Notes: generated by a model from the letters alone, not told the origin. A stretch of DNA of 64,000 bases from Bartonella senegalensis OS02 (GCF_000312545.1 NZ_HE997540.1:628764-692763), one strand, 5' to 3'. Numbered from the stretch's first letter, positions 44,958 to 54,900 are shown. Program-made: numbers and translations.

Positions 44958-45356
44958 ATGATTGGAATCGTGCTTGTAACGCACGGTGAGCTGGCTGTTG
45001 AATTTCTGCATGCTGTGGAACATGTTGTTGGAACGCAAGAAAGATTCGCAACAATATGCGTCTATCCTGATGATGATATAGATCAACGCCGAGGCGATAT
45101 TATAGCCGCAGTCTCCTCTACAGATACAAATCATGGCGTAATCATATTAACAGATGTGTTCGGTGGAACACCATCCAATATCGCTATTCCTGCTATTAAA
45201 AAAGGACGTGTTGAAATGATTGCGGGGGTTAATTTACCCATGCTTATTAAATTGATTTCTATTCGCCAATGTCCTGATATTTCACTTTCAGAAGCTTTAA
45301 GAATAGTGCAAGAAGCTGGGCGTAAATATATTAATGTACCAAGTATGACCTTATAG
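44958..45356 (+). CDS. PTS mannose-family EIIA component
   Basis: This 132-residue EIIA-Man-like protein has active-site His9 in IVLVTHGELA, and VIILTDVFGGTPSNIA is the family motif. The ATG at 44958 follows AGGAG; the frame extends 32 codons upstream without family similarity. No membrane IIC/IID sugar permease genes are nearby, so the protein probably serves in a regulatory rather than sugar-transport chain, as proposed for the alphaproteobacterial PTS. HPr follows after 17 bases. Confidence 0.92.
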   Translation: MIGIVLVTHGELAVEFLHAVEHVVGTQERFATICVYPDDDIDQRRGDIIAAVSSTDTNHGVIILTDVFGGTPSNIAIPAIKKGRVEMIAGVNLPMLIKLISIRQCPDISLSEALRIVQEAGRKYINVPSMTL

Positions 45357-45373
45357 CGGATAATTAAACACAA

Positions 45374-45670
45374 ATGCTTTCCAAAGATTCTCTCCCATCT
45401 ATACTCAGTCGCCATTTGAATATCTGTAATAAACGTGGATTGCATGCGCGTGCTTCTGCAAAATTTGTCCAAATTGTTGACAATTTCAACGCCATTGTTG
45501 AAGTTGAAAAGGATGGTCAAACCGTTGGTGGATCATCAATTATGGGACTTATGATGTTAGCAGCTTCACCCGGTTGTAACCTCACTATACGCGTTTGGGG
45601 ACCAGAAGCAAGTGATGCTCTCGATGCTCTTGAAAAACTCATAAACAATAAATTTGGAGAAGAAAACTAG
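45374..45670 (+). CDS. ptsH: Phosphocarrier protein HPr
   Basis: This 98-residue protein has catalytic His24 in RGLHARASAKF and the regulatory-serine motif SSIMGLMMLA (Ser55 corresponding to Ser46 of classical HPr). It receives phosphate from enzyme I (not in this window) and passes it to EIIA; HprK can modify the serine. It is the last gene of the chvI-chvG-hprK-EIIA-ptsH cluster. Confidence 0.95.
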   Translation: MLSKDSLPSILSRHLNICNKRGLHARASAKFVQIVDNFNAIVEVEKDGQTVGGSSIMGLMMLAASPGCNLTIRVWGPEASDALDALEKLINNKFGEEN

Positions 45671-46270
45671 AACTTTTCAACGGAAAAAGTATAATCATCT
45701 CTAAAATAAAAGGAAACTTCTTTTCATCATTATTTTTATTGGCCTTCTCTTTTTCCCTTAAGCTATATTAGCGTTCATATCCGTTATGAATTGGGGTTGT
45801 AATAATCGTAGGTAGAAATGTTTTTAGCGGTCTTGTAGCTACGATATTTTGTCCCCTTTCCCATCGATATTTAAGCAATTTGAAGGCATGCTGAGCATTA
45901 TGATTGTTATTATCTTAAACAGGCATAATGAAACATTTATAGAAATATTAAAGTCGCTTTGAATCTCGTTAAAAAAAGATAAAGAACCCTCCCTGATCAG
46001 AAATCTATTAATTTTCCTGATTTGAGATTGTATTTGCAGTGCTCATAACAAAAGCATAAACGATCTTCTCACTCCATATTTTTGCAATGAAATTCATGCA
46101 AATATGACTTTTATTGGAATTACGAATCATTTTCTTAGATTGATATTACGAAAGCCATTTTTTGGCTTTTCTTTTTTTATACCCTTACACCATTCGTACT
46201 GCTATACTTGATTTTTCACTTCTCTACCATCACGCTTGTGGGAATATCTTTTCACTTTTAAGGAGAAAAC
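45671..46270. other. 600-base gap with an orphan terminator
   Basis: No gene is seen on either strand. An intrinsic terminator on the plus strand at 46151-46178 lies about 480 bases after ptsH and 90 before thpR, so either the ptsH message has a long 3' end or a small RNA ends there. Confidence 0.45.
46151..46178 (+). terminator. Orphan intrinsic terminator
   Basis: The stem AAAGCCA / TGGCTTT (46151-46157 with 46163-46169), loop of five T, is followed by TCTTTTTTT. Confidence 0.75.
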
Positions 46271-46807
46271 ATGCGTTTATTTAGTGCCCTTCAGATCCCC
46301 AAAAAAACAACACAAGAGCTCATATCGCTACAAAATGGCTTGCCAAAAGCACAATGGATTACCCCTCAAAATTTTCATATCACTTTGTCTTTTTTTGGAG
46401 AAATTGAAAGTTTGCTTGCAGACGAATTGATACGTGCCTTTGATACAATAAAGCTTCCTCCTTTTGTCTTACAGATAAAGGATTTTGAAATTTTTAGTTC
46501 AGAAAATATACCACATTCTCTTGTTGTTCGTATTGAACCCTGTGAAACTCTCAATCTTTTACATGAAAAGATACAGCATATTCGCAATCACCTAGGATTA
46601 ACTCCTGATGAAAGACAATTTACTCCGCATATCACTCTTGCTAGGCTGCTTGATATTCAGCCTGAAGATCTCCCTCCCTATCTGTCTTCTCGCGGTAATT
46701 TTTCGTTCCCTCCCTTTGAGGTAAACAACTTTGTTTTATTGCTATCGCCCTCTCCCTCAAGCAATGCTCCTTATGTCGTAAAAGGGAGCTGGAAACTTCA
46801 AGGATAA
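46271..46807 (+). CDS. thpR: RNA 2',3'-cyclic phosphodiesterase (2H family)
   Basis: This 178-residue 2H phosphoesterase shows both HxT motifs, FHITLSFFGE near residue 36 and PHITLARLL near 119. It opens 2',3'-cyclic phosphates on RNA (historically LigT, 2'-5' RNA ligase). AAGGAG precedes the ATG. A terminator overlaps its stop codon. Confidence 0.92.
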   Translation: MRLFSALQIPKKTTQELISLQNGLPKAQWITPQNFHITLSFFGEIESLLADELIRAFDTIKLPPFVLQIKDFEIFSSENIPHSLVVRIEPCETLNLLHEKIQHIRNHLGLTPDERQFTPHITLARLLDIQPEDLPPYLSSRGNFSFPPFEVNNFVLLLSPSPSSNAPYVVKGSWKLQG

Positions 46808-46840
46808 AAGGGGGCTCTCACACCCTTTAGCCCTCTTTTA
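46806..46840 (+). terminator. Intrinsic terminator of thpR
   Basis: AAAAGGGGGCT (46806-46816) pairs with AGCCCTCTTTT (46829-46839) with one G-T pair. The U run is formed by the end of the stem, and the hairpin begins within the stop codon. Confidence 0.75.
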
Positions 46841-46917
46841 TAACATGCCTCACGAAAGTGGAGCAGCTATATATTGTTGCCATATTTTGAAGTCAAAAGC
46901 ATTGTTCTTGATGTATT

Positions 46918-47580
46918 TTAAGCCGAATCACTTTCAACAGAGATATCTTTCGTACCTCCTTTAGCGACACCCACGATAGCTGGACGCAAAACACGTTCAC
47001 CGATAATGTAACCAGCCTGAACAACCTGCTGAACAGTGTTATCTGGAACATCAGAGTTAGGAATCTCAAACATCGCTTGATGAAAGTGAGGATCAAATTT
47101 TTGCCCTTCTGGATGAATTTTTTGTACCCCATGACGTTCTAGCGCTGCTATCATTGCACGCTCAGTCATTTCCACGCCCTCAGCTAATGTTTTTAAACCT
47201 GCATCATTTTCCTTTGCTCCTTCTGGAATAGCATTCAAAGCACGATTGAGATTGTCAGAAACAGATAACATATCCCGTGCAAAATTAGCAATTGAATAAG
47301 CTTTCGCATCAGCAACATCACGCGCAGTACGACGTCGAAGGTTTTCCATATCTGCAGCAAGACGTAAAAGCTGATCTTTCAATTCTTTATTTTCGTCCTG
47401 CAAAGCAGCCAAGGGATCAACAAATTCCTCTCCTTCTCCTTTAACGTCTGCGTCAGCTTCTGCTGGATGCGCTTTTAAAAACTCATCGGCAGCTTGTTTA
47501 AGTGCATCGCGATCCGCTGGATTTTTCAAATCGCAATTTTCAAATGAAGCATCAGTCAATTTGTTTTTTTCATCAGACAT
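46918..47580 (-). CDS. grpE: Nucleotide exchange factor GrpE
   Basis: This 220-residue DnaK co-chaperone releases ADP. It has an acidic N terminus, a long coiled coil at about 55-115 ([25 protein letters not shown]), and the C-terminal beta domain with [20 protein letters not shown] and [23 protein letters not shown]. It lies downstream of hrcA, 135 bases apart, with its own RpoH-like promoter at 47617-47645. Confidence 0.95.
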   Translation of the reverse strand: MSDEKNKLTDASFENCDLKNPADRDALKQAADEFLKAHPAEADADVKGEGEEFVDPLAALQDENKELKDQLLRLAADMENLRRRTARDVADAKAYSIANFARDMLSVSDNLNRALNAIPEGAKENDAGLKTLAEGVEMTERAMIAALERHGVQKIHPEGQKFDPHFHQAMFEIPNSDVPDNTVQQVVQAGYIIGERVLRPAIVGVAKGGTKDISVESDSA

Positions 47581-47616
47581 AAAAATTCCATTCCTTCATA
47601 AGATTTGTTATTCTCG

Positions 47617-47645
47617 ATATCGAAATTTTACAGACAAAAATCAAG
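47617..47645 (-). promoter_or_regulatory. Candidate heat-shock (RpoH) promoter of grpE
   Basis: On the minus strand: CTTGAT (47645-47640), 17 bases, CGATAT (47622-47617), about 37 bases before the grpE ATG. Same layout as the hsp20 site. Confidence 0.55.
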
Positions 47646-47715
47646 GGCTATTTATGCATCTAATGTTCTGTACCTAAAATTAAGCGTTTATCGTAAAAAT
47701 ATTCACTTGGTCATT

Positions 47716-48786
47716 TTAACGCAATAACTGTGATACAAGTTGAGCCGTATAATCAACCATAGGGACTATTCTTGCATAATTAAGCCTTGTTGGCCCAATA
47801 ACCCCTAAAGCACCAATGACTTTTTGTTGTGAATCACGATAAGGTGCCACAACTAAAGAAGAACCAGAAAGCGAAAACAACTTATTTTCTGAACCAATAA
47901 AGATACGGACTCCTGAACCTTCATCGGTTAAATCGAGTAACTGAGCCATACTTTCACGTGTTTCAAGGTCATCAAACAAGTGCCGTAACCGCTCTAAATC
48001 TTCTTCTGCCTTCACATCTTCAAGCAAATTGCTTCGCCCACGAACAATAAGATGGATTTTATGATCAGCACCTTCTCCTCCTAGGAGAGCTAACCCTGTT
48101 TCAACAAGATGATGAGATAAATGATCGAGTGCAGCCCGTGTTTCTGAGCATAAACGTGCAATTTCCTCTTTAGCTTCACTTAATGTAAGCCCTTGAATAT
48201 GCGCATTAAGGAAATTCGTTGCCTCTGTCAATTGTGCATGGGTAACCCCTTCTGGTAAGTGAACAATACGATTTTCAACTCCACCTTGTTGAGTCACTAA
48301 AACAGCAAGAGCATGCTCCCCATCAAGACGCACAAATTCAATATGCTTCAATGTTCCTTCGTGTTTTGTCGCGAGAACCAGCCCTGCCCCCCGTGAAAGA
48401 TCTGAAAGAACTTGACTTGCTTGGACGAGAAAATGTTCAACTGATTGTGCATGACCTGCCTCCTTGACTTGAGCTTCAATGCTTTCGCGCTCCTCGTTTG
48501 GCAAATCACCCGCTTCCATAAAGGCATCAACAAAAAAACGTAAACCTGATTGTGTGGGCATTCGCCCCGCAGAAACATGAGGTGCATAAATTAAACCAAG
48601 ATGTTCAAGATCACTCATGACATTGCGAATTGTCGCAGGTGATAATGTCTGCCGCAAAAGCCGTGAAAGATTGCGCGACCCTACAGGTTCTCCATCATTA
48701 AGATAAGCCTCCACAATATGGCGAAAAATATCACGCGAACGTTCATCAAGACATTTTAGTTCATCATCAATAAGTTTGTGCTTCAT
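47716..48786 (-). CDS. hrcA: Heat-inducible transcription repressor HrcA
   Basis: This 356-residue repressor has a winged-helix N-terminal domain ([26 protein letters not shown], then [19 protein letters not shown]) and a GAF-like dimerisation part ending in [20 protein letters not shown]. It represses groESL-type operons through CIRCE; none is seen in this window. I start at the ATG at 48786 rather than the GTG one codon before. It is probably transcribed ahead of grpE. Confidence 0.95.
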   Translation of the reverse strand: MKHKLIDDELKCLDERSRDIFRHIVEAYLNDGEPVGSRNLSRLLRQTLSPATIRNVMSDLEHLGLIYAPHVSAGRMPTQSGLRFFVDAFMEAGDLPNEERESIEAQVKEAGHAQSVEHFLVQASQVLSDLSRGAGLVLATKHEGTLKHIEFVRLDGEHALAVLVTQQGGVENRIVHLPEGVTHAQLTEATNFLNAHIQGLTLSEAKEEIARLCSETRAALDHLSHHLVETGLALLGGEGADHKIHLIVRGRSNLLEDVKAEEDLERLRHLFDDLETRESMAQLLDLTDEGSGVRIFIGSENKLFSLSGSSLVVAPYRDSQQKVIGALGVIGPTRLNYARIVPMVDYTAQLVSQLLR

Positions 48787-49089
48787 CACAATTAATTCAC
48801 GACTTTCAAAACACTCTCTTCTTATATAAATTTTGCCAAAGTTTGGTCAAATGGTCTAAAGCAGTATAAAACATAATATATATTTATGTTCTCATCAAAA
48901 AGAAAAATACTTTATATATGCCTTTTTAAGGATTGTTCTCATCAAATATAGAAAATTTTATTTGAACAAAATATTAATCAACATGCAAAAAAATTGTATC
49001 TCGTAAAATTTGACAGAACTGATACTTATATGTTCGTTTAAACTCATTTTTAGGACAGAAAATACCCTTTCCATTTTAGAGAGATGTAT
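48787..49089. other. Divergent promoter space between hrcA and rdgB
   Basis: About 300 AT-rich bases that must hold promoters for both strands. No CIRCE element and no trace of an RNase PH (rph) gene, which often lies here in related genera. Confidence 0.45.
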
Positions 49090-49737
49090 ATGAGAAGCAT
49101 AGCAGACAAAAAACTCGTCATTGCTACACATAATACCGGCAAATTGCAGGAAATTACCACTTTGGTCGCTCCCTTTGGTTTAAAAATACAATCAGCCAAA
49201 GAACTCGGATTGCCTGAACCAAAAGAAACGGGAACAACATTTGAAGAAAATGCCTATATCAAAGCCTTTGCAGCTGCAAAAAATACAGGTCTTCCTGCTC
49301 TCTCTGATGATTCAGGATTGGAAGTGGATGCACTAGGGGGGGCACCAGGCGTTTATACCGCTGATCTCGCTCTTCAATCCGATGGTACCCGTGACTTCTT
49401 AAAAGCTATGCAAAAAATAGAAGATGAACTCCAAAAAATCGGAGCGCATGAAAAAAACCAACGAAAATGCCAGTTTATATCGGTTATCTGCATTGCATGG
49501 CCTGATGCTCACGCTGATTATTTCCACGGATGTGTTGAAGGAACATTCATTTGGCCACCACGTGGAGATAAAGGTTTTGGCTTTGATCCGATTTTTTTAC
49601 CAGATGGATATGAAAAGACCTTTGGTGAAATGACAACGGAGCAAAAACATGGCTGGAAACTCAATGATCAAACACCGCTCTCTCATCGTGCGCGTGCTTT
49701 CAAACTTTTAGCAGAAAACCTTTTAAAACTCTCATGA
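49090..49737 (+). CDS. rdgB: dITP/XTP pyrophosphatase (RdgB/HAM1)
   Basis: It removes deaminated purine nucleotides (dITP, XTP) from the pool. The 215 residues have the family start [16 protein letters not shown], the motif [41 protein letters not shown] and [21 protein letters not shown] start at the ATG at 49090 because AGAGAG is six bases upstream of it; the ATG at 49084 abuts that site. The stop overlaps hemW by four bases. Confidence 0.95.
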   Translation: MRSIADKKLVIATHNTGKLQEITTLVAPFGLKIQSAKELGLPEPKETGTTFEENAYIKAFAAAKNTGLPALSDDSGLEVDALGGAPGVYTADLALQSDGTRDFLKAMQKIEDELQKIGAHEKNQRKCQFISVICIAWPDAHADYFHGCVEGTFIWPPRGDKGFGFDPIFLPDGYEKTFGEMTTEQKHGWKLNDQTPLSHRARAFKLLAENLLKLS

Positions 49738-50933
49738 ATGAACCTTTTGGCATCTACATTCATTGGCCTTTTTGTGCTGCTAAATGTCCTTATTGTGACT
49801 TTAATTCGCATGTTCGCGTTCATGGTGTTGATCAACAACGTTTCGTAACCGCTTTTGCACGCGAAATAGAAACGCAATATCATAAAATAGGTCCACGTTA
49901 TATTACGAGTATTTTTATCGGTGGGGGAACCCCATCGCTTATGACACCTCAAACTGTTGATGCTTTATTGCAGACCCTAGCAAAAACATGGAACATCGAT
50001 GATAAAGCCGAAATTACACTGGAAGCAAACCCATCCAGCGTAGAAGCAGAGCGCTTTCGCGGATACCATGCAGCAGGGGTGAACCGTTTGTCTCTCGGTG
50101 TACAGGCACTTAATGACAAAGCATTGCGAAAACTTGGACGTCTCCATGATGTCAAACAAGCTCTCCACGCTATTGCTTTAGCAAGAGAAATTTTTCCACG
50201 TTTATCCTTTGATCTCATTTATGCTCGCCCTGAACAGACACTTGAACAATGGGAAGGTGAACTGTTTCAAGCCATTGATTTAGCAGCAGATCATCTTTCT
50301 CTTTACCAACTCACTATCGAAGAAGGAACAGCCTTTAAAAGACTCCATGCCGCAGGAAGACTGATTCTCCCCGAATCGGAACTTGCAGCAGACCTTTATC
50401 AGCTTACCCAAGAAATAACCGCACAGCACGGACTGCCAGCTTATGAAATCTCCAATCATGCAATTCCTGGTGCTGAATCAGCGCACAATCTTCTCTATTG
50501 GCGTTATCATGAATATGCAGGCTTTGGTCCAGGAGCACATGGACGCTTTATTGCACATCAAACGAAGCATTTTTCTCCCTTTTCAATGCCAACATCTTCT
50601 CAAATCGAAAACCGTGAACGTTCTGTTACAATCAATGAAAAATATCCCGAACATTGGCTCGATTTAGTAGAAAAGACAGGACATGGCTGTATTGAAACAG
50701 AACAATTGACTACAGAGCAACAGGCAAACGAAATGCTTCTTATGGGGTTGCGTCTTTGCGAGGGTTTGGATCTTACACGCTACGAAACCTTAAGCTCTAA
50801 GAGCTTGCCGATAGAAAAACTTATCGATTTACAACAACAAGGGCTGTTAGAAATGGCAGGAAACCAACGCTTAAAAGCAACAAGCAAAGGACGCATTCTT
50901 CTTGACTATATTATTAGCCAACTAGCACACTAA
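49734..50933 (+). CDS. hemW: Radical SAM heme chaperone HemW
   Basis: This 399-residue radical SAM protein is often annotated as oxygen-independent coproporphyrinogen oxidase. The cluster ligands are in [19 protein letters not shown] (C-x3-C-x2-C), followed by [10 protein letters not shown] and [21 protein letters not shown]-terminal HemN-like domain ends the chain. Its length and the CxxxCxxC form fit HemW, which hands heme to target proteins, rather than true HemN. It is translationally coupled to rdgB (ATGA overlap). Confidence 0.92.
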   Translation: MNEPFGIYIHWPFCAAKCPYCDFNSHVRVHGVDQQRFVTAFAREIETQYHKIGPRYITSIFIGGGTPSLMTPQTVDALLQTLAKTWNIDDKAEITLEANPSSVEAERFRGYHAAGVNRLSLGVQALNDKALRKLGRLHDVKQALHAIALAREIFPRLSFDLIYARPEQTLEQWEGELFQAIDLAADHLSLYQLTIEEGTAFKRLHAAGRLILPESELAADLYQLTQEITAQHGLPAYEISNHAIPGAESAHNLLYWRYHEYAGFGPGAHGRFIAHQTKHFSPFSMPTSSQIENRERSVTINEKYPEHWLDLVEKTGHGCIETEQLTTEQQANEMLLMGLRLCEGLDLTRYETLSSKSLPIEKLIDLQQQGLLEMAGNQRLKATSKGRILLDYIISQLAH

Positions 50934-50944
50934 AATCTATGGCT

Positions 50945-50982
50945 TCAATCTGTCGGCACATCATCAATCTGTCGGCACATCA
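50945..50982. repeat. Perfect tandem duplication of a 19-mer
   Basis: TCAATCTGTCGGCACATCA occurs at 50945-50963 and again at 50964-50982, directly after the hemW stop. Probable slippage or a small protein- or RNA-binding array; no further unit follows. Confidence 0.85.
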
Positions 50983-51142
50983 GTTGTGAGAGAGCATTGA
51001 CCATATCCTTTTCCGATAGAATTGTGCCTTATCTTTTCCATTAATTCAAGCGAGTGTTCGGAGTGCTTTTTTATGTATTGTGACAGAACGTTCACGGTTT
51101 TCGATTTAAAACAGCACTGCTTTTTAAAAAACAAGCGCGTTT

Positions 51143-52315
51143 TTACGCAAAGAAATCAACAATGAAACGTTCATAAATAGAAGTGAGGGTTTCCATTGCA
51201 TCAACAGTGACACACTCATCCACCATATGCATGGTTTGTCCTGGTAACCCAAATTCAACTACTGGGCAATAATCTTTAATAAAGCGCGCATCTGAAGTTC
51301 CTCCTGAAGTTGAGCATTCTGGTATATTCCCTGTCACACTTTTAATCGCATTTGATAATGTGTGAATGAGTTTATCATTTTTGGTCAAAAAAACATCCCC
51401 CAAACTGGGAATCCACTCAAGTTGATAATAAGGGTATTGATCATCACTGTTTTTCGATTGGACGAAAGCAAGGCGGCTTTCGATTTCTACCATAAGCATT
51501 TCTTTTGTCCAAAGATCATTGTAACGTATGTTAAAATGGACCGTTGTTTGCGCTGGAATAACATTCAGCGCCCAATTACCTGTATCAATTGTTGTTAATT
51601 CCAAATTACTAGGTTGAAAATTCTCTGTCCCTTCATCTAAAGTTGTTTGGATTAACGCTTGTATAAGCTTACTTGCTAAAGGCAACGGATTAGCTGCACG
51701 CTCAGGAAAAGCAACATGACCTTGGTGACCCTTAACGGTTATGATGCCAGAGAGTGATCCTCTGCGTCCAATTTTAATTACATCACCAACCGTTTTTACG
51801 CTCGTTGGTTCTCCTACAAGAGCTGCTGTCCATTTTTCACCTTTTTGCTCTGCCCATTTGAGAAGTTTGACCGTACCGTTCAGTGCAGGGCCTTCTTCGT
51901 CACCGGTAATCAAAAAACTTACCCTTCCTTTTATGGAGCGTTTCTCAAGAACACGAGCCAGTGCCGCAACAAAACAAGCAATCCCGCCCTTCATATCGAC
52001 AGCACCCCGCCCGTATAATGTCCCCTGATCTATGACACCTTCAAAAGGAGGGTACGTCCAGCTTTCTAAATCACCTGGTGGCACAACATCCGTATGACCT
52101 GCAAACATAAGATGCGGACCTTCTTTTCCCATTTTCGCATAAAGATTTTCAACATCATCTGTGTTTGTATCAGAAAAAATGGGACGCTCAACATGAAACC
52201 CCATCTTTATTAAAAACTGTTCCAAAGTTGATAAAGCACCCGCTTCATGAGGGGTAACAGAAGGACAACGAATTAGTGCCTGTAATAGCTGAAGGGGATC
52301 TGTAAGAACAGGCAT
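51143..52315 (-). CDS. dapE: Succinyl-diaminopimelate desuccinylase
   Basis: This 390-residue M20 family zinc hydrolase makes LL-diaminopimelate for lysine and peptidoglycan. Metal and catalytic motifs are [42 protein letters not shown] (catalytic Glu-Glu) and [12 protein letters not shown]. The ATG at 52315 follows AAGAG; a GTG two codons earlier is possible. It is monocistronic. Together with dapD it places two steps of the succinylase pathway in this window. Confidence 0.95.
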   Translation of the reverse strand: MPVLTDPLQLLQALIRCPSVTPHEAGALSTLEQFLIKMGFHVERPIFSDTNTDDVENLYAKMGKEGPHLMFAGHTDVVPPGDLESWTYPPFEGVIDQGTLYGRGAVDMKGGIACFVAALARVLEKRSIKGRVSFLITGDEEGPALNGTVKLLKWAEQKGEKWTAALVGEPTSVKTVGDVIKIGRRGSLSGIITVKGHQGHVAFPERAANPLPLASKLIQALIQTTLDEGTENFQPSNLELTTIDTGNWALNVIPAQTTVHFNIRYNDLWTKEMLMVEIESRLAFVQSKNSDDQYPYYQLEWIPSLGDVFLTKNDKLIHTLSNAIKSVTGNIPECSTSGGTSDARFIKDYCPVVEFGLPGQTMHMVDECVTVDAMETLTSIYERFIVDFFA

Positions 52316-52537
52316 GAGCACTCTTTCAATCTAAACTGAGAGTTATAAAATGAGAATTATTATGCTGAATTACAAAAAAGATAAAGCAAAAACATTGAAG
52401 ACACTCAGCAAAGCAAGCAGGGGAAGACAATTATTGCTGAGAGCTTCAATGGCTCCTTCATCATGCGTGAGGAAGCACACAAATAATGGAATTTTCAATA
52501 AAAAGTTCCATTGAATATTCTCTTCTTCAAGGTTTTT

Positions 52538-53284
52538 TCATATCTCTAACGTATATGAATGAAAATTGATTGCTTGCAACATGTGACCATTTTCCTTTAA
52601 CCAAGCGCGATATGTCTTGCTTTTTGGGCACAGTTTTTCACAAAGAGCCCAAAATTTTGGTCCGTGATTCATTTCAATAAGATGGGCAACCTCATGGGCT
52701 ACAACATATTCCACCACTTCCCTTGGCGCCATAACAAGACGCCAAGAAAAAGAAAGGTTTCCATATATTGAACAGGAACCCCAACGACTCTTGGTGTCTT
52801 TATAACAAATTGATTTTACTTTACGCTCTACTTTATGTGCATAGCATGTCACCAATGGCGTTATAATGAGTGCAGCTTGTTTTTTTAAAACATCAGCAAT
52901 GCGTCTTGGTAAATATTCTAATTGCCCATAAACAATAATTTTAGGCTCTTGTCCTATATCTCCTGCAACGATTTCTGTTATTCCACGTCCTGTTTTATGC
53001 TTTATGGTATGTGGAATACCCAATAAAGGAATTGTTGTCCCCTCTTTGAGATAAGAATTTTCATGAGCAATTTGTACACGAGCAAGACGCGTCTCAATCC
53101 AAGATTGATGCTTTTCAATAAAATCTTGAATCGAACAGCACCTAGTCGCTGGTGGTGTTGTTATACAGACTTTCTCACCACGCGCATCTATACGTAATGT
53201 AAGGCGGCGCGCACGCTTATTTTCCAATATCTTTATAGGCACAACGCGATCAGAAAAAATAAAATGCTGTTCATAAATAGTCAT
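52538..53284 (-). CDS. DUF45/YgjP family metallopeptidase
   Basis: The 248 residues include the SprT-like zincin motif HEVAHLIEMNHGPKFW near residues 194-209 (His-Glu-x-x-His plus a third His) and the family block KDTKSRWGSCSIYGNLSFSWRLVMAP just before it. The N-terminal half has RRLTLRID and IPLLGIPHTI typical of YgjP. Substrates are unknown. Same strand as, and 33 bases after, the alpha/beta hydrolase. Confidence 0.9.
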   Translation of the reverse strand: MTIYEQHFIFSDRVVPIKILENKRARRLTLRIDARGEKVCITTPPATRCCSIQDFIEKHQSWIETRLARVQIAHENSYLKEGTTIPLLGIPHTIKHKTGRGITEIVAGDIGQEPKIIVYGQLEYLPRRIADVLKKQAALIITPLVTCYAHKVERKVKSICYKDTKSRWGSCSIYGNLSFSWRLVMAPREVVEYVVAHEVAHLIEMNHGPKFWALCEKLCPKSKTYRAWLKENGHMLQAINFHSYTLEI

Positions 53285-53317
53285 ACATTATATCTTTATT
53301 ATCAATGAATTAAGTTC

Positions 53318-54097
53318 TTATCCTGCATTAATTCGATCAATCAATGCGCTTAACACTGTTTCAAGACATTCTAAATCCTGTGGACGCGAAAAGCGATGAT
53401 CTGCATCACGAACAAGTGTCAATGTTACATCATGTAAAGGCAAATGATTCAATAAAGTCAATGTATGTTGATAGGGTATCTTATCATCCTCCATTCCTTG
53501 TAGAATATGGATCGGACAACCAATATCAAGACATCCTTTCATAACGCAGTTATCTCGTCCATCTTCAATCAACTTTTTTGTAAAGGGCATCGGCTCCTCA
53601 TCACCAACTGCAGGTCTTTCAATATACCCTTTTTCTTCCAAAATTTTCCATTCCTCTGAACCCAATTCTGGTTCCACCAATGTTTGGGTAAAATCAGGAG
53701 CCGGCGCAATCAACACCATGCCAGCAAGTCTTTTATTTTTCTGGGCTAGCATCATAGCAAGCTTTAGTGCAATCCACCCCCCCATAGAGGAACCAATCAA
53801 AATTTGTGGACCTTTGCAATAGGTCTCAAAAATCGCTAAACTTTCCTTCACCCAGCGTGAAATTGTTCCTTGAAAAAAATCACCCTCAGATTCCCCATGA
53901 CCAGAGTAATCAAAGCGTAAACAAGACAAGTCATTTTTCTGCGCAAAACCATCAACCAACGTCGCCTTGCTTCCTAACATATCAGATTGATAACCAGAAA
54001 GCCAAACTAAACCAGGAAAGCAATTGCCTGCGCGATAACGAACTGCAAGGGCGGTATTCTCAAACGAGAAAAACTGGCAAGGAACATTTTTGTCCAT
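53318..54097 (-). CDS. Alpha/beta hydrolase
   Basis: The 259 residues show a serine hydrolase fold: LRFDYSGHGESEGDF (oxyanion-side loop), nucleophile elbow IGSSMGGWIALKLA (Ser in GSSMGG), a probable acid Asp in LQGMEDDKIPYQ and catalytic His in DADHRFSRPQD. It resembles palmitoyl-protein thioesterase ABHD10-type and carboxylesterase proteins of Alphaproteobacteria. GGAGG precedes the ATG. Substrate unknown. Confidence 0.85.
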   Translation of the reverse strand: MDKNVPCQFFSFENTALAVRYRAGNCFPGLVWLSGYQSDMLGSKATLVDGFAQKNDLSCLRFDYSGHGESEGDFFQGTISRWVKESLAIFETYCKGPQILIGSSMGGWIALKLAMMLAQKNKRLAGMVLIAPAPDFTQTLVEPELGSEEWKILEEKGYIERPAVGDEEPMPFTKKLIEDGRDNCVMKGCLDIGCPIHILQGMEDDKIPYQHTLTLLNHLPLHDVTLTLVRDADHRFSRPQDLECLETVLSALIDRINAG

Positions 54098-54259
54098 TCT
54101 TTTCTTCCTCCATAAAATATTTTCTCTTCATAAAAGAAAAATTTCTATCCTCAAAATTATCTCCCAAAAACATAAATCAAATAATGAAAAAAGCACGAAT
54201 TCTAGTTGTTTTTCTGTGTATAATTGTATATTAAATTGTACTGTAGATGAATCAAAATT

Positions 54260-54265
54260 AAGGAG
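54260..54265 (+). promoter_or_regulatory. Ribosome binding site that sets the infC ATT start
   Basis: AAGGAG lies eight bases before the ATT at 54274 and 26 before the first ATG (54292). An in-frame TAA at 54268-54270 excludes any earlier start. Confidence 0.85.
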
Positions 54266-54273
54266 CGTAAACC

Positions 54274-54810
54274 ATTCGCAAACCATTTAAAATGACACAT
54301 ACCCAAAAAGATGGGCCACGTGCAAATCAAGATATTCGCGTCCCTCGTGTTCAACTGATTAATGATGAGGGGCAACATCAAGGCGTCGTTACAATACAAG
54401 AAGCCCTTGCTTTGGCTGCAGAAGTTGGTCTTGATTTGGTTGAAATTGTACCAAATGCAGAACCTCCTGTGTGTAAAATTATCGATTTGGGCAAATTAAA
54501 ATATCAGACCCAAAAAAAAGCGGCTGAAACACGTAAAAAACAAAAAATCATCGAGATTAAAGAAATTAAAATGCGTCCAAATGTTGATGTCCATGATTAT
54601 GGAGTCAAGCTTAAAGCTATTCATCGCTTTATTGGTAATGGTGATAAAGTGAAGATAACTTTGCGTTTTCGGGGGCGTGAAATGGCACACCAAGATCTGG
54701 GATTAAAGCTTCTTCAACGAGTAAAAGAAGATACAAGTGAAATTGCCAAAATCGAATCTGAGCCAAAACTCGAAGGTCGTCAAATGATGATGGTGATAGC
54801 GGCTAAATAA
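54274..54810 (+). CDS. infC: Translation initiation factor IF-3, starting at ATT
   Basis: This 178-residue factor keeps 30S subunits free and checks the start codon. The N-terminal domain ([17 protein letters not shown], then [19 protein letters not shown]), a Lys-rich linker and the C-terminal domain ([35 protein letters not shown]) are complete. Starting at ATT 54274 gives the N terminus (M)[15 protein letters not shown], matching the RRPFK...KDGPR form of rhizobial IF-3. Starting at ATG 54292 would lose six family residues and the ribosome binding site. A rare start lets IF-3 repress its own synthesis. rpmI-rplT lie elsewhere (20258-20896). Confidence 0.94.
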   Translation: MRKPFKMTHTQKDGPRANQDIRVPRVQLINDEGQHQGVVTIQEALALAAEVGLDLVEIVPNAEPPVCKIIDLGKLKYQTQKKAAETRKKQKIIEIKEIKMRPNVDVHDYGVKLKAIHRFIGNGDKVKITLRFRGREMAHQDLGLKLLQRVKEDTSEIAKIESEPKLEGRQMMMVIAAK

Positions 54811-54867
54811 TTTTTCATCGAGTGAATAGAGAGAATACGGTTCATCGAGAGTTAATGTAGAAATGTT

Positions 54868-54900
54868 AAAAGTACCACAGAGGGGTGTTGTGGTACTTTT
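54868..54900 (+). terminator. Intrinsic terminator after infC
   Basis: The perfect 12-bp inverted repeat AAAAGTACCACA / TGTGGTACTTTT (54868-54879 with 54889-54900) has a nine-base loop and ends in four T. Confidence 0.8.

Noticed and set aside
47581..49089. CIRCE operator near hrcA or grpE
   Set aside because: No TTAGCACTC-N9-GAGTGCTAA-like dyad was found in the upstream regions.
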